A DNA stretch of 64,000 nucleotides from Chloroflexota bacterium (GCA_030447525.1 JAUJOR010000005.1:62001-126000); one strand, 5' to 3'. Positions 1 to 8,436 are shown, counted from the first letter of the stretch. Notes: a model not told the origin generated them from the sequence alone. Made by a program: numbers and translations.

Positions 1-101
1 GGATCACCCACCGCTCCTCCGGTGTGCGTGCAAGGTCAGCGGCATCCTTGAGAGCCATCTCCACGGATGGCAGGTCTACAGTTGTCATCTCACAACATGA
101 G

Positions 102-701
102 CTAAGGAGATGACCTGGCCCTGCGGCTGCGTCTGGTGGGTGAGGGGGAGACCTCCTCTGAGGCCGCTTCTTGCACCTGCTGGTCGGGTGATGGCTGGAC
201 CTCAGCGGTCTCCGGCAGCTCGGCCCGGGCGCGGTCTGCTTGCTCGGTGGTGAGCGGCGGTTGCTGCTCCGCGGGGATCGCCTCCTCAAGACCGAGATCT
301 GGAGCAGCCAGGGCCGCGTTGATCGGTTGATCGCCTTGGTGGCCGGTCGGGTCAGCGACCAGTTCAGGCAGGTCCAAGCGATGGGCCTGCCGGCGAGCCG
401 CCCGTGTCGCCCGCGCCTTCTCTACCCGAGCCTGCTTTTGCTCGGCAGTGATCTTGACCGATCGCTTCTCAGGCGACACCACCCGAAAGCGGACCGTCTC
501 CTTGTCTGCGCTCAGCCGGGTGATCCGCATGCCGAGCTGGGCAACCGCCGTGTTCAACTCCCGCATCACCTTGCGCGAGGTCTCGCCGCCCTCCAGAGGG
601 AGTGCGACCACCTGGCCGACCGTTAGCTTGCGCAGGAAGGCTGTGTACGCACTCAGATCGCCGGTGTTTGAGGAGACCTGGGCTCGTGAGAAATCCGGCA
701 C
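102..701 (-). CDS. hypothetical protein with charged C-terminal tail
   Basis: No family is recognised. The predicted protein has about 199 residues. The first 85 or so look like a compact domain (KLTVGQVVALPLEGGETSRK near the start). A basic Ala/Arg-rich stretch and an acidic, Glu/Pro/Gln-rich low-complexity tail follow, so the C-terminal half is probably disordered. GTG at 701 is preferred because AGAGG lies 8 nt upstream; the GTG at 710 would leave almost no spacing. It is transcribed away from the response regulator at 975. A DNA-associated or accessory plasmid role is possible, but nothing in the sequence proves it. Confidence 0.55.
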   Translation of the reverse strand: MPDFSRAQVSSNTGDLSAYTAFLRKLTVGQVVALPLEGGETSRKVMRELNTAVAQLGMRITRLSADKETVRFRVVSPEKRSVKITAEQKQARVEKARATRAARRQAHRLDLPELVADPTGHQGDQPINAALAAPDLGLEEAIPAEQQPPLTTEQADRARAELPETAEVQPSPDQQVQEAASEEVSPSPTRRSRRARSSP

Positions 702-840
702 TGGTTGCACCTCTAAAGGGGATTATAGGAGCGTGGGTGACGGGCAACCTGCTGGTCGTGGCCTTACTCGCTCAACATGATCTTCTGTCTCGGTGGAGGA
801 TGCAGGCCCGGGCGCCCAACCAGACCGCTGGGAGAGCCCT

Positions 841-855
841 TAGACTATCAGTCTA
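841..855. promoter_or_regulatory. 15-bp palindrome TAGACT-ATC-AGTCTA
   Basis: A perfect inverted repeat of two 6-bp arms around ATC lies in the intergenic region between the divergent genes at 701 and 975. An AT-rich stretch (AGATAGATATACG) follows immediately. The position and symmetry fit an operator for the response regulator gene downstream or its divergent neighbour. The binding protein is unknown. Confidence 0.4.
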
Positions 856-974
856 GCGTCAGAAAAGAGATAGATATACGACGGTAACGCCTCCTACATG
901 CGTGACACAGCGTGGGCCTACGTCCAACTCCGTTGGGGCAGGGCCACCCCTGTAGTCGCCTGGCAAGGGAAGGC

Positions 975-1778
975 ATGGCAATGGACAGAGGCATGAATGA
1001 AGAAGCAGGGTACGGGGGGCCGGCGCGCCCAGCGGGCCGCCCTGGACCGCCCAGAGAGCACGCCGGTGAAGGGGGCCGCGTCCTCATGGTGGAGGACCAT
1101 GCGGACATCCGAGAGATCGTCACCCTCGGTCTGGGCGGCCTGGGCTACGAGGTGCATAGCGCCCCGGACGCGGCGCAGGGGCTGTCCAAGTTCCTCGCGC
1201 TGCGCCCTGACGCCGTGCTCATCGACCTGCTCTTGCCCGGCATGGACGGCTTTGGGCTGTGCCGCCGGCTGCGCGAGCTCTCGGACGTCCCCATCATCAT
1301 CATCTCGGCGCTGCGCAACGAGACCCAGATCATCAGTGGCCTGGACGCCGGCGCCGATGACTACCTCACCAAGCCCTTCAGTCTCCAGGAGCTGAGCGCC
1401 CGCCTGCGCGCTGTGCTTCGCCGGCGGGTGCAGGAGGCGGTCCCGGCAGCGCGTCGGGTGGCCTTCGACGGCGGACGCCTGATGGTCGATCTCGAGGCCC
1501 AGCGTGTCATCCGCAACGGCGTGGATGTGCGCCTCAGCCCCACCGAGTTCCGCCTCCTGCGCTACCTGGTGGCCAACGCCCGTCGGGTCATCCCGCACCG
1601 CGAGCTGATCTCGCAAGTGTGGGGGGACGACGCCGCTCGGCTGGGCCCGTACCTCACGATCTACATCGGCCGGGTGCGCCAGAAGATCGAGCAGGACCCC
1701 ACCCGCCCGCGCCTGATCACGTCCTGCCACAGCACGGGCTACGTCTTCGAGGAGACGCCCGTCCGGGGGACTGCCTGA
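975..1778 (+). CDS. OmpR/PhoB-family response regulator
   Basis: Two-component response regulator: a phosphorylated receiver controls a winged-helix DNA-binding domain. The receiver spans about residues 35-150, with the acidic pair E40/D41, phospho-acceptor D84 (VLIDLLLPGMDG), S111 and K133 (LTKPF). The C-terminal trans_reg domain covers about 160-262 and ends in the usual HSTGYVF wing. The start at 975 follows AAGGGAAGGC; the ATG at 981 is an alternative. No histidine kinase is encoded nearby, so it is an orphan in this window. Proteins of this family typically bind 7-bp direct repeats spaced 11 bp apart. Exactly such repeats occur at five sites elsewhere in the window, which makes this gene the natural candidate regulator, by inference. 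Confidence 0.93.
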   Translation: MAMDRGMNEEAGYGGPARPAGRPGPPREHAGEGGRVLMVEDHADIREIVTLGLGGLGYEVHSAPDAAQGLSKFLALRPDAVLIDLLLPGMDGFGLCRRLRELSDVPIIIISALRNETQIISGLDAGADDYLTKPFSLQELSARLRAVLRRRVQEAVPAARRVAFDGGRLMVDLEAQRVIRNGVDVRLSPTEFRLLRYLVANARRVIPHRELISQVWGDDAARLGPYLTIYIGRVRQKIEQDPTRPRLITSCHSTGYVFEETPVRGTA

Positions 1779-1986
1779 CCGACATGCCCCCAGTGGCGAG
1801 TGGAGAAGGGCGCGACCGCGATGCCGACGGGCATCACAGCGCTCCGGTCCGACGTCTGCGGCAGGAGGGTGGCTTGACGGGCGGGGCCGGGTGGCGGAGG
1901 TCTCCCGCCGCCGCGCCGTGGTACTCCCCCAGGAAGGAGTGGTGCCGTGCAGGGGTCGTACGACCAGACGGCCGAGGAGCAGCGAC

Positions 1987-2370
1987 GTGGACGACGGTGG
2001 CGCTAGTAGCGCCCGGGGAGATGGCGTGCTGGTCGTGGACGACGACGCACCCATCCGGGAGCTTGTGTGTACGGTGCTGGAAGGGGCGGGCTACGCCGTC
2101 CACACCGCCGGCGACGGGGCCGCGGCGCTCCGCGTGGCCCTGGAGGTCCGGCCGGCCGTGATCCTGCTGGACCTCGGGCTGCCGGGGCTGGACGGGCGGC
2201 AGTTCCTCGCGGCCTACCGCCGGGGGCCGGGGCCGCACGCGCCCGTGGTGCTCCTGACCGGTGCCGGGGAGAGGGAGTCGTACGCGACGGAGGCGGGCGC
2301 TGCCGGCCACCTGAGCAAGCCCTTCAAGGTGGCCGACCTGCTCGCCGCGGTGGGGCGCCTGGCCCCCTGA
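1987..2370 (+). CDS. single-domain response regulator (receiver only)
   Basis: Stand-alone CheY-like receiver of 127 residues with no output domain. Conserved features are the acidic triplet D18-D20 (VLVVDDDAP), phospho-acceptor D62 (ILLDLGLPGLDG), T91 and K111-P112. GTG at 1987 is chosen because GAGGAG lies 7 nt upstream and the receiver fold begins a few residues later; in-frame starts further upstream only add a low-complexity Arg-rich leader. It lies about 210 bp downstream of the OmpR-type regulator on the same strand, so the two may act in one phosphorelay. Its partner kinase is not in the window. Confidence 0.85.
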   Translation: MDDGGASSARGDGVLVVDDDAPIRELVCTVLEGAGYAVHTAGDGAAALRVALEVRPAVILLDLGLPGLDGRQFLAAYRRGPGPHAPVVLLTGAGERESYATEAGAAGHLSKPFKVADLLAAVGRLAP

Positions 2371-2557
2371 ACGGGTCCCGTCGGCTCCCGCGGGGGAGGC
2401 GTCAGTCGTCGCTGGGCCCGTGTTGGCCCTCTTCCGGGCGATACGCCAGCGCGTGTCGCCGGCAGCTCGCTCGGGTGTTCGCCCCCGATGCAGGGCGCCG
2501 AGTTTCGCCTCAGCCTGGGTCTGCCGCCAGCAGCGTCGGCGGCACCGGAGGCCCCGG

Positions 2558-2728
2558 CTACTTATCGTTGGTGATCAGGATGCGCTGCTCCTGCTGCGCC
2601 AAGGCGAGCACCGCTGGATCGAGCTGGCCCCGTTGATAATCGCGAACGATCGCGGTGACGTTGTGTCCCAAAGCTTGGAGGGAGCGGGCCAGAGGAAGAT
2701 CAGCGCTCTCATCGAGCAAGAACCTCAT
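2558..2728 (-). pseudogene. truncated DUF5615 (PIN-like) toxin
   Basis: Starts MRFLLDESADLPLARSLQAL and reads to LITNDK, then stops at TAG after 56 codons. DUF5615 proteins are usually about 110-120 residues and continue past this motif as ITNDKDFG, so the second half of the PIN-like fold is missing. The ATG overlaps the stop of the upstream DUF433 gene by 4 bp (ATGA), the usual coupling of antitoxin to toxin. The remaining fragment keeps the first acidic residue but probably cannot be an active nuclease. Confidence 0.75.
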
Positions 2729-3012
2729 ACCACCGGGTGTGCTGCTGTCTCAGGTTGATCTGGTTGTCTCTGGGTGGGGCGCGCCGCTCCTTCCACCAAG
2801 CTGTGGGCGTAGTCCAAGCATGCTTTCACATCCTCAACGGTCAGATGCGGGTAGGCCTCGAACAGGACCGCCAGGTCTGGGTTCTGGGCCAGGCGCTTGA
2901 GCACCAGCTCGACCGAGATGCGAGTCCCCTTGATCGTCGGTTTCCCTGCCAGGAGGTCGGGGTGGGTGACAATCCGGTCGCCGTAGTGCTTGGTCATCTG
3001 TTCGGTGGTCAT
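2725..3012 (-). CDS. DUF433 antitoxin-like protein
   Basis: 95 residues with the DUF433 signature: IVTHPDLLAGKPTIKGTRIS, then VELVLKRLAQ and the acidic YPHLTVEDVKACLDYAH helix. DUF433 proteins are helix-turn-helix partners of DUF5615 PIN-like toxins. GGGGTGAGA lies upstream of the ATG. The gene starts 8 bp after the point where the IS21-interrupted reading frame would originally have ended (3020), so it was probably the middle gene of a leftward operon. The toxin that overlaps its stop codon is truncated, so this antitoxin may have lost its target. Confidence 0.88.
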   Translation of the reverse strand: MTTEQMTKHYGDRIVTHPDLLAGKPTIKGTRISVELVLKRLAQNPDLAVLFEAYPHLTVEDVKACLDYAHSLVEGAARPTQRQPDQPETAAHPVV

Positions 3013-3165
3013 CGGCGCATTATCTCACCCCCGGAAGCGGGAGCTGCTGATTGGCCTGGTGTGTCGGTCTCTTCTGGGGTTGACAGCGTGAAGGAAAGTC
3101 CTCACTCGCCAGGTGTAAGTGCCGGCTGTCAAGTGGACGGCGTGCCGGGATAAAAGTGGTACAGC

Positions 3166-4011
3166 CTACGCCGGTGCCACGTCGCTGGAGCCACCCTCAA
3201 GGGTGCGGCCTTTGAGCCGCCACGAGGGTCCCTTTAAATAGAAGACATCGCCGTGGTGCAGGATGCGGTCGACGATCGCCGCGGCCAACGAGGCGTCTTG
3301 GACGATGGCGCCCCACTCGGTCAGGCTCTTATTGGAGGTGATGAGGGTCGGCCGCCGTTCGTACCGGCCAGCGATGAGCTCGTAGAGGGCCGGGCCGAAG
3401 GCGGGGCTGGTGGGCAGGTAGCCGAGCTCGTCGAGGACGAGCACGTCGCAGGTGAGCAACGGGCGCAGCAGGCGCTGGCGGCCCATGGTGGTCTGCAGCC
3501 GACCGAGGTGGTTGGCCAGAGTCTGGGCGGTGACGAAGCGGGCGGTGGCGCCGAGCTGCACCTGCTTGGTGGCGACGCAGACGGCGAGCATGGTCTTGCC
3601 CAAGCCGGGCGCCCCGATGAGGGTCAGGGTGCGGGCCTGCTCGACGAAGGTGGAGTCAAGGTAGCGCAGCACGACCTGGCGCTTGAGGTCGGGGCGGAAG
3701 CGGAAGTCGAACTGCTCGATGGTCGCGGCGAAGGGGAAGCCGGCCTGGCGCAGGCGGCGCTGGGTGGCGGCGTTGGCGCGGGCCATGGCCTCCTCGTCCA
3801 GCAGGCCCTGCAGGAAGTCGGCGTACCCGACGTCCTCCCGTGCGGCGCGCTCCAGCCAGGCCGGCAGGACGGCCGCCGCGTGGAGCAGCCCGAGGTGCTC
3901 CAGCAGGGGGCGGAGGTCGCCCCCGCCGGACACCGGTGGCGCCGGAGGCGCGGCTGGGGTCGACGGGGCGCTCGGCGGGGCGATGGACGTGCCGGACGGG
4001 GCGGTGGTCAC
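3166..4011 (-). CDS. istB: IS21 helper ATPase IstB
   Basis: AAA+ ATPase that assembles on target DNA and directs the IstA transposase. About 281 residues with Walker A GAPGLGKT and Walker B VLVLDELGYL, followed by the sensor segment LITSNKSLTEW. The GTG at 4011 overlaps the istA stop (GTGA), the usual IS21 arrangement. In-frame codons further upstream lie inside istA and are not needed. The N-terminal 35 residues are Pro/Ala-rich and less conserved. Confidence 0.95.
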   Translation of the reverse strand: MTTAPSGTSIAPPSAPSTPAAPPAPPVSGGGDLRPLLEHLGLLHAAAVLPAWLERAAREDVGYADFLQGLLDEEAMARANAATQRRLRQAGFPFAATIEQFDFRFRPDLKRQVVLRYLDSTFVEQARTLTLIGAPGLGKTMLAVCVATKQVQLGATARFVTAQTLANHLGRLQTTMGRQRLLRPLLTCDVLVLDELGYLPTSPAFGPALYELIAGRYERRPTLITSNKSLTEWGAIVQDASLAAAIVDRILHHGDVFYLKGPSWRLKGRTLEGGSSDVAPA

Positions 4012-5681
4012 CGGGCCACCTCGTGTCGCAGCGGGGCGGTCGTAGCCTCCGCCGTGGCCGTGTCGGACAGCGCTGGCCACGCGGAGTCCGCCCCACCGGG
4101 TGCATGAGCGAGCCCTTCTGGCGTGGTGGCTCCCCCGTCGAGCCCCCCCTCGGGCGGGTCGGCCCACACGTAGGCCTCGTAGAGGCTCAGCTGCCGGTCG
4201 ATCTCGTCCTGGCGTGGCCCGTCCACGACGACGAGGAGCGGCGGCGGGGGCGCCGTGGCGTCCTGCCTGAGCGGTCCCGGCGCCGTGGGCCAGTGGCCCC
4301 GATGGGCCAGCAGCGCCTGCAGGTACTCGGCGCTGTAGGCGCTGTGCTCGGTCGCGTAGGCCATCGCGGCCAGCAGGGCGGTAGCCCCGTACTCCTCATA
4401 GAGGCCATAGACGGCCAGGATCTCCTCCCGCAGGTGGGCCCGGCGGCGGCGGGAGAGCTCACTCAGGTACCAGGTGGCGGCCTGGCCGAGCTGCACGAGC
4501 ACGTCCCGGTAGAGCATGACCTGGGCGCGCGGCTTGCGCGCGAACACCAGGGCGTAATGCGCCGGCTCGACCACCCGCCGGTGTGCCCCGTCCGGCGCCC
4601 GGACGTGCTCGGCCAGCGCGAGCGCGTCTCGCCAGACGACGATCCGCTCCCGATGGACGCGGACGGTGACCGGCGCCCCGAGGTGGATGACGGGCACCGA
4701 GTACTGGTTGCCCAGGGCGGCCACCAGCGCCTCGGCGCTGACCCGCGCCGGGTGCAGGAACCCGTAGTCGTGGGCCGTCGCCGGCAGCGGCCCGCCCTTG
4801 GCCGCTTCTTCCGTAAGACGCACGCGCGGCGGGACGTCCGTTGCCTGCGAGGGGCGTTCGTTCGCGGCTACCAGCCACCCGTCACACTGCGTGGTCAGGT
4901 CGGCATCGTCGGCGAAGTCCCGGCCGGCCAGAAAGTTGCCCTTCACCCACTTGACCAGCGACTCCACGCTCCCCTTCTGGTTGCCGGCCCCCGGCGTGCA
5001 GGCCTCCGGGTGGAAGCCGAACTCCGCCGCCAGTTGCAGCAGCGCCGGGTGCCACACCGGCTGGTGCCGCGCGTCGCGCCCCGTGGTCACCGTCTTCATA
5101 TTGTCGAAGACCAGCACCCACGGCACCCACCCCAGCGCGCATAAGCAGTCCACCAGACCACGGAAGAGCGTCTCCTGCCGCATCTCCGTCGTGAAGCGCA
5201 CCCACGTCCACCGGCTGTACTTGAGCCGACAGGCCAGGAAGTACCGCGTCGCCGGCGGCTGCTGCGTGAAGGGGAAGGCCCGCACCTCGCCCCAGTCCAC
5301 CTGCAGGTACTCCGCCGGCAACCCCTCGAACCGGACGGGGACGTCCGCGACCGCGGTGGCCTGCGCCTGCTCACGCCGCGCCTGCTGCACGGCCGCCCGG
5401 AAGACCGTGTGGCTCCCTGGGTACGGGCGCTCCGGGTCGGCCCGGGCCAGCTCCAGCATCCGCACCCCGGTCAGTCCCTCGCGCACCCACCGCCCGATCT
5501 GCTCTCGGTACGGGTCGACCACCGAGTGCCGGCGCCGCCGGGCTGGCGGCCGGTCGACCGGCTCCTGCAAGACGCGGGCGACGGTCGTCGGGCTCCGCCC
5601 GAGTTCCGCCGCGATCTGGCGCAGGCTCTTGCCCCGCTTGGCCAACAAGTGCATCGTGCTGCGTTCCATCTGCCGTAACAT
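4008..5681 (-). CDS. istA: IS21 transposase IstA
   Basis: 557-residue DDE transposase. An N-terminal helix-turn-helix (GKSLRQIAAELGRSPTTVAR) is followed by the rve-type catalytic core, with acidic residues in VDWGEV, VFDNMK and NQKGSVESLVKW. The C-terminal domain is rich in basic and Ala residues. Length and domain order match intact family members. ATG at 5681 lies just inside the right terminal repeats; ATG at 5669 is an alternative start. It forms a translationally coupled pair with istB. Confidence 0.95.
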   Translation of the reverse strand: MLRQMERSTMHLLAKRGKSLRQIAAELGRSPTTVARVLQEPVDRPPARRRRHSVVDPYREQIGRWVREGLTGVRMLELARADPERPYPGSHTVFRAAVQQARREQAQATAVADVPVRFEGLPAEYLQVDWGEVRAFPFTQQPPATRYFLACRLKYSRWTWVRFTTEMRQETLFRGLVDCLCALGWVPWVLVFDNMKTVTTGRDARHQPVWHPALLQLAAEFGFHPEACTPGAGNQKGSVESLVKWVKGNFLAGRDFADDADLTTQCDGWLVAANERPSQATDVPPRVRLTEEAAKGGPLPATAHDYGFLHPARVSAEALVAALGNQYSVPVIHLGAPVTVRVHRERIVVWRDALALAEHVRAPDGAHRRVVEPAHYALVFARKPRAQVMLYRDVLVQLGQAATWYLSELSRRRRAHLREEILAVYGLYEEYGATALLAAMAYATEHSAYSAEYLQALLAHRGHWPTAPGPLRQDATAPPPPLLVVVDGPRQDEIDRQLSLYEAYVWADPPEGGLDGGATTPEGLAHAPGGADSAWPALSDTATAEATTAPLRHEVAR

Positions 5682-5783
5682 CCTTCCCCCCAGTCCTCCG
5701 ACTGGGCTCTCTTACGGCACCGGCAGCGCGTACCACTTTTATCCCGGCATCTCCCCGGTCACTGTCCACTTCTATCCCGGAGC

Positions 5784-6035
5784 TTACACCAGGGTGGTGA
5801 CGGCCTGACCTTTCCCTCGCAGGTGGGTAGCCACCTTCTGCAAAGTGGCTTTCTGAGAGCCGTCCTGAGCGGGGAGGATGATCAGCACCTGGCCGCGGGG
5901 GAGGGTGTTGGCCAGCTTCTGGTACTCGGCGCGGCGGGGGAGCAGTGAGGCCGGCACGATGGCCAGGTTATCCAACCGCACAGTGGCCTGGCGCAACACC
6001 GGGGGTGGACGATGAAAGCGGGCGGATTGGCTCAG
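5784..6035 (-). pseudogene. small unknown gene cut by IS21
   Basis: The reading frame ends three codons inside the IS21 right end, after AVTTLV. Removing the element and one CCAGG copy lets the frame continue through ASEDFPSRC to a TAA at 3020, just before the DUF433 gene. The original protein was therefore about 110 residues and its last part is lost. The best start is CTG at 6035: AAGGAGG lies 10 nt upstream and the codon overlaps the previous stop (CTGA). GTG at 5999 is the first conventional start. The remaining sequence (VLIILPAQDGSQ) matches no family I know. Confidence 0.6.
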
Positions 6036-6639
6036 GGCTGTCTCACCTCCTTGATAAAGGCTGCCGGTGGTAGAGGTCTGTATCCCTGCTGACGCAGGAA
6101 GATGGACCAGACGTCGCGCTCGTACTCGTCTTCTCCCAGGTGGTCATGATCCGCTCGACCCCGCAGAGGTGGCGTAGCAGCGACGCTTCGAACCCTTGCC
6201 AGACGGTGAGGTGTGCCATGTCCGCTGCTGGATCGTCGCCGGAGCGGAAGCGGTCTTCGAGAAAGCACTCCCACAGCACCAGGGTTCGCTCCTGATGGTA
6301 GTACCAGGCTTGGGCGTGGCCGATGTCTCGCCGGCGGAAGGTGCGCACCTCTGAGCCGACCACGCGGCCGATCTCGGCGCCCGGTCTCGTTGCCACTTCG
6401 GGGTAGGGGAACCGTGGGGACAGCGCAACCGTCAGTCGGATGTCCGGCTCCAGGATGTAGGGCTTGGCCTGGACGTAGGTGCGCCTTCCTCGCTGGTGCT
6501 GGAGAGGGAAGATCTCCTGAGGCTCGGTGTAGGGCTCGTCGGCAACGTGCAGCCGCAGGTGGATCCCCCACTGACCGCCCGGAAGCGGGGCCTCGCCGAG
6601 GAGCTCGTCGTGCTGGAAATAGGGATCGCCCTCGATCAT
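6032..6639 (-). pseudogene. unknown accessory protein, frameshifted near its C-terminus
   Basis: Begins MIEGDPYFQHDELL and reads as a convincing protein (LTVALSPRFPYPEVATRPGA, AQAWYYHQERTLVLWECFLE) to about base 6140. The frame then turns into low-complexity sequence, while another frame continues as GEDEYERDVWSIFLRQQGYR and ends KEVRQP at 6032. The most likely explanation is an indel in the GAGAAGACGAG stretch near 6135-6145. Its ATG overlaps the upstream stop (TGATG), and its natural stop overlaps the CTG start of the next gene. The family is not recognised. Context suggests one unit of a coupled five-gene accessory cassette. Confidence 0.65.
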
Positions 6640-6884
6640 CAGTGGGTGCCCTCCTGGTCTTCTGGGCAGGACGGGCGCATGCTCCAGATCGGTTCATCCT
6701 CACGCCGGCGGGTCGGATCAAGCGGCGCCTCTGCGGCGCCCAGCACCTTGACCTGGTGGATGTACTGCTCCAGGAGATCACGCACTAAGGTGGACAGACT
6801 CTTCCCCTGTTCCAGGGCCAGGGCCCGGCACTCTGCGAGCAGCTCTTTGGGCAGACGGACGTTGGTGACCACCAGCTTGCTCAT
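6639..6884 (-). CDS. ribbon-helix-helix DNA-binding protein
   Basis: 81 residues. The N-terminal half (MSKLVVTNVRLPKELLAEC, then a helix ending in LSTLVRDLLEQYI) is a typical ribbon-helix-helix fold, with the strand VVTNVRLP inserting in the DNA groove. AGGAGG lies 8 nt before the ATG, which overlaps the upstream stop as ATGA. RHH proteins usually repress their own operon, and many are antitoxins. Here it sits between a Phd-like protein and an unknown protein in a tightly overlapping cassette, so autoregulation is the likely role. Confidence 0.8.
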   Translation of the reverse strand: MSKLVVTNVRLPKELLAECRALALEQGKSLSTLVRDLLEQYIHQVKVLGAAEAPLDPTRRREDEPIWSMRPSCPEDQEGTH

Positions 6885-7153
6885 CGCTGTCCGGCCTCCT
6901 CCTTCGGCTGCTCCAACCGCTGTTTCTTCGCCTGAACTACCAGGGTGGCGATCTTTTTCCGCAGCTGGGTGCGCTTGGCCGCCTGGCTGGCGTCTTGCCA
7001 GAGGTCTTCTTCCCACCGCAGTCTGGCCGTGGCTCTCCCGTTCAGCAGGACGATGACCTGGCCGCGGTCCGCCTGGATCCAGTCCAGGATCGTGAAGAGG
7101 TGGTCACGGAAGATGGTGGCGGGCAGGGTGATGGTGGGGCCTGGGACACTCAT
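6881..7153 (-). CDS. Phd/YefM-like antitoxin-type protein
   Basis: 90 residues. The N-terminal part (ITLPATIFRDHLFTILDWIQ, then QVIVLLNGRATARLRW) resembles the Phd/YefM beta-alpha fold in which a short strand names a repeated-use operator binder. The C-terminal Lys/Gln-rich helix would be the toxin-binding tail. AGGAGGG precedes the ATG at 7153. The neighbours overlap by 4 bp on both sides. No classical toxin (RelE, Doc or VapC) is adjacent, so the partner may be one of the unknown proteins of this cassette, or the role may differ. The assignment is moderate. Confidence 0.6.
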   Translation of the reverse strand: MSVPGPTITLPATIFRDHLFTILDWIQADRGQVIVLLNGRATARLRWEEDLWQDASQAAKRTQLRKKIATLVVQAKKQRLEQPKEEAGQR

Positions 7154-7491
7154 GGGCGGGCGTCCCTCCTGAGACGGGCGAACACCTCTTCGTCGTAGCC
7201 GTCCGTCCGCACGTCGAGCTCGATCAGGTAGAGGAACCGACTTCGATACCACTCCCAGCAGTACCCCCGGGGCCGCTGCCTATCTGTTCGGGCGTACATC
7301 CCGCACCACTCACACTGCCGCACGCCGGGTGGGAAGTAGTGGGCGGTTCGGCCCCAGATGATTTTGGCCCAGCGATCCTGCTGCACCAGGTCGATGTAGC
7401 CGCCGGTCTCGACCAGGCGCTGGCACTCGGCAAGGGGGAACTTGGCGTGGAGCACGCAGTGGAGGATGGTGGCTTTCTCGCGGACGGTCAT
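7150..7491 (-). CDS. hypothetical protein with CxxC motif
   Basis: 113 residues with no family recognised. The mid-section QCEWCGMYARTDRQRPRGYC contains a CxxC and a third Cys, so a small metal-binding site is possible. Aromatic content is high (WEWYRSRFLYLIEL), which argues for a folded protein. It is the first gene of the overlapping leftward cassette, and its stop overlaps the next ATG (ATGA). It begins 8 bp after the tyrosine recombinase stop at 7499, so the recombinase and cassette may share one transcript. Confidence 0.65.
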   Translation of the reverse strand: MTVREKATILHCVLHAKFPLAECQRLVETGGYIDLVQQDRWAKIIWGRTAHYFPPGVRQCEWCGMYARTDRQRPRGYCWEWYRSRFLYLIELDVRTDGYDEEVFARLRRDARP

Positions 7492-7498
7492 CGGTGAG

Positions 7499-8419
7499 CT
7501 AGAGGCCCCCTCCTTCCCAGGACAGGCGCTCGACCGCCTTCTCTAAGTCTCGCTGGCTGGGGGTGGTGTAGATGGCCACGGTCTGCAGCTTGGAGTGGCC
7601 GAGCAGCGCGGCCACGGTCACCAGGTCGCTGCCGAGATCTAACAGGTGCTTGCCGAAGCTGTGGCGCAGGGTGTGGGGGGTGACCCCTGGCAGCTGAGCC
7701 AGGTAGGCGTACTTGGTCAGCAGGTGCTCCACCGCCCGCGGCTTAAGGCCCCCGCCGCGCTGGCCGAGGAACAGTGCTTCGCTCAGAGATACCGGCCGCT
7801 TCTTTAGGTAGGTGTTCAGGGCCCGGCGCACGTCGGCGTTTAAGGGCACCACCCGCAGCTTGCGGCCCTTGCCGGAGCGCACCGTCAGGCTGCCGGATCG
7901 TTCGGAGACGGCGATGTCGTGCAAGGTCAGGGCGCACAGCTCGCTGACCCGGATCCCGGTGTGGCGCAGGGTCAGCACCAGAGCCTGGTCGCGGGTACTG
8001 CCGTGGCGCTCGACGGCCCGGATCAGCTTGTCCAGCTCGCGCTTCTCTAAGGAGCGCGGCGCCCGCGGCGAAGCGGCCACGCCCTTGACCGCATCAGTCG
8101 GGGCCTCGCTGAGCTGCCCCGTGGCCACGCTGTAGCGGAAGAGCGCCCGCAGGGCCGCCAGCCGCCGGTTGATCGTCGCCGAAGCGCGGCGCTCGACGGT
8201 CTGGAGGTGGGCGCGGTAATCGCGTAGATCGGTGGGGGTGACGGAGCCGGGGGCGAAGGCCTCGCCGACGGTCCTGGTGAACCACGCCGCGAAGTGGGCC
8301 AGGTCCCGCCGGTAGCTGGCGGTGGTGTTCGCAGCAGCGTCCCGGCGGCCGAGGTCTTCGAGGAAGGCGACGACTGTGGGGTGGGGGAGCGGCGGTGCTG
8401 CGGGTGGATCCTGACTCAT
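7499..8419 (-). CDS. tyrosine recombinase (XerC/D-like integrase)
   Basis: 306 residues: an N-terminal SAM-like core-binding domain (about 12-105) and a C-terminal catalytic domain. The active-site set is complete: R157 (HTGIRVSE), K184 (SGKGRK), H249-x-x-R252 (HTLRH), H275 (LLGHSK) and nucleophile Y284 (AIYTTP). The enzyme should carry out site-specific strand exchange, either resolving plasmid dimers or integrating and excising an element. No strong ribosome-binding site precedes the ATG. A 14-bp perfect inverted repeat begins 18 bp upstream and could be its recombination site or operator. The adjacent cassette downstream suggests it may mobilise these genes. Confidence 0.93.
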   Translation of the reverse strand: MSQDPPAAPPLPHPTVVAFLEDLGRRDAAANTTASYRRDLAHFAAWFTRTVGEAFAPGSVTPTDLRDYRAHLQTVERRASATINRRLAALRALFRYSVATGQLSEAPTDAVKGVAASPRAPRSLEKRELDKLIRAVERHGSTRDQALVLTLRHTGIRVSELCALTLHDIAVSERSGSLTVRSGKGRKLRVVPLNADVRRALNTYLKKRPVSLSEALFLGQRGGGLKPRAVEHLLTKYAYLAQLPGVTPHTLRHSFGKHLLDLGSDLVTVAALLGHSKLQTVAIYTTPSQRDLEKAVERLSWEGGGL

Positions 8420-8436
8420 AGACGGGCGTCGTACCG

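Larger units (their letters stand above)
3114..5788 (-). mobile_element. complete IS21-family insertion sequence
   Basis: 2675-bp element with istA and istB. The ends are TGTAAG at 3114 and its inverted copy CTTACA ending at 5788. Both sides are flanked by the direct repeat CCAGG (3108-3113 region, bases 3109-3113, and 5789-5793), a 5-bp target duplication. Inside each end is an exact inverted copy of TGCCGGGATAAAAGTGGTAC (3143-3162 and 5730-5749), plus further variants of CCGG..A.AAGTGGAC. Multiple terminal repeats of this kind are typical of IS21. The ends and both genes look intact, so the element may be active. Confidence 0.95.
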
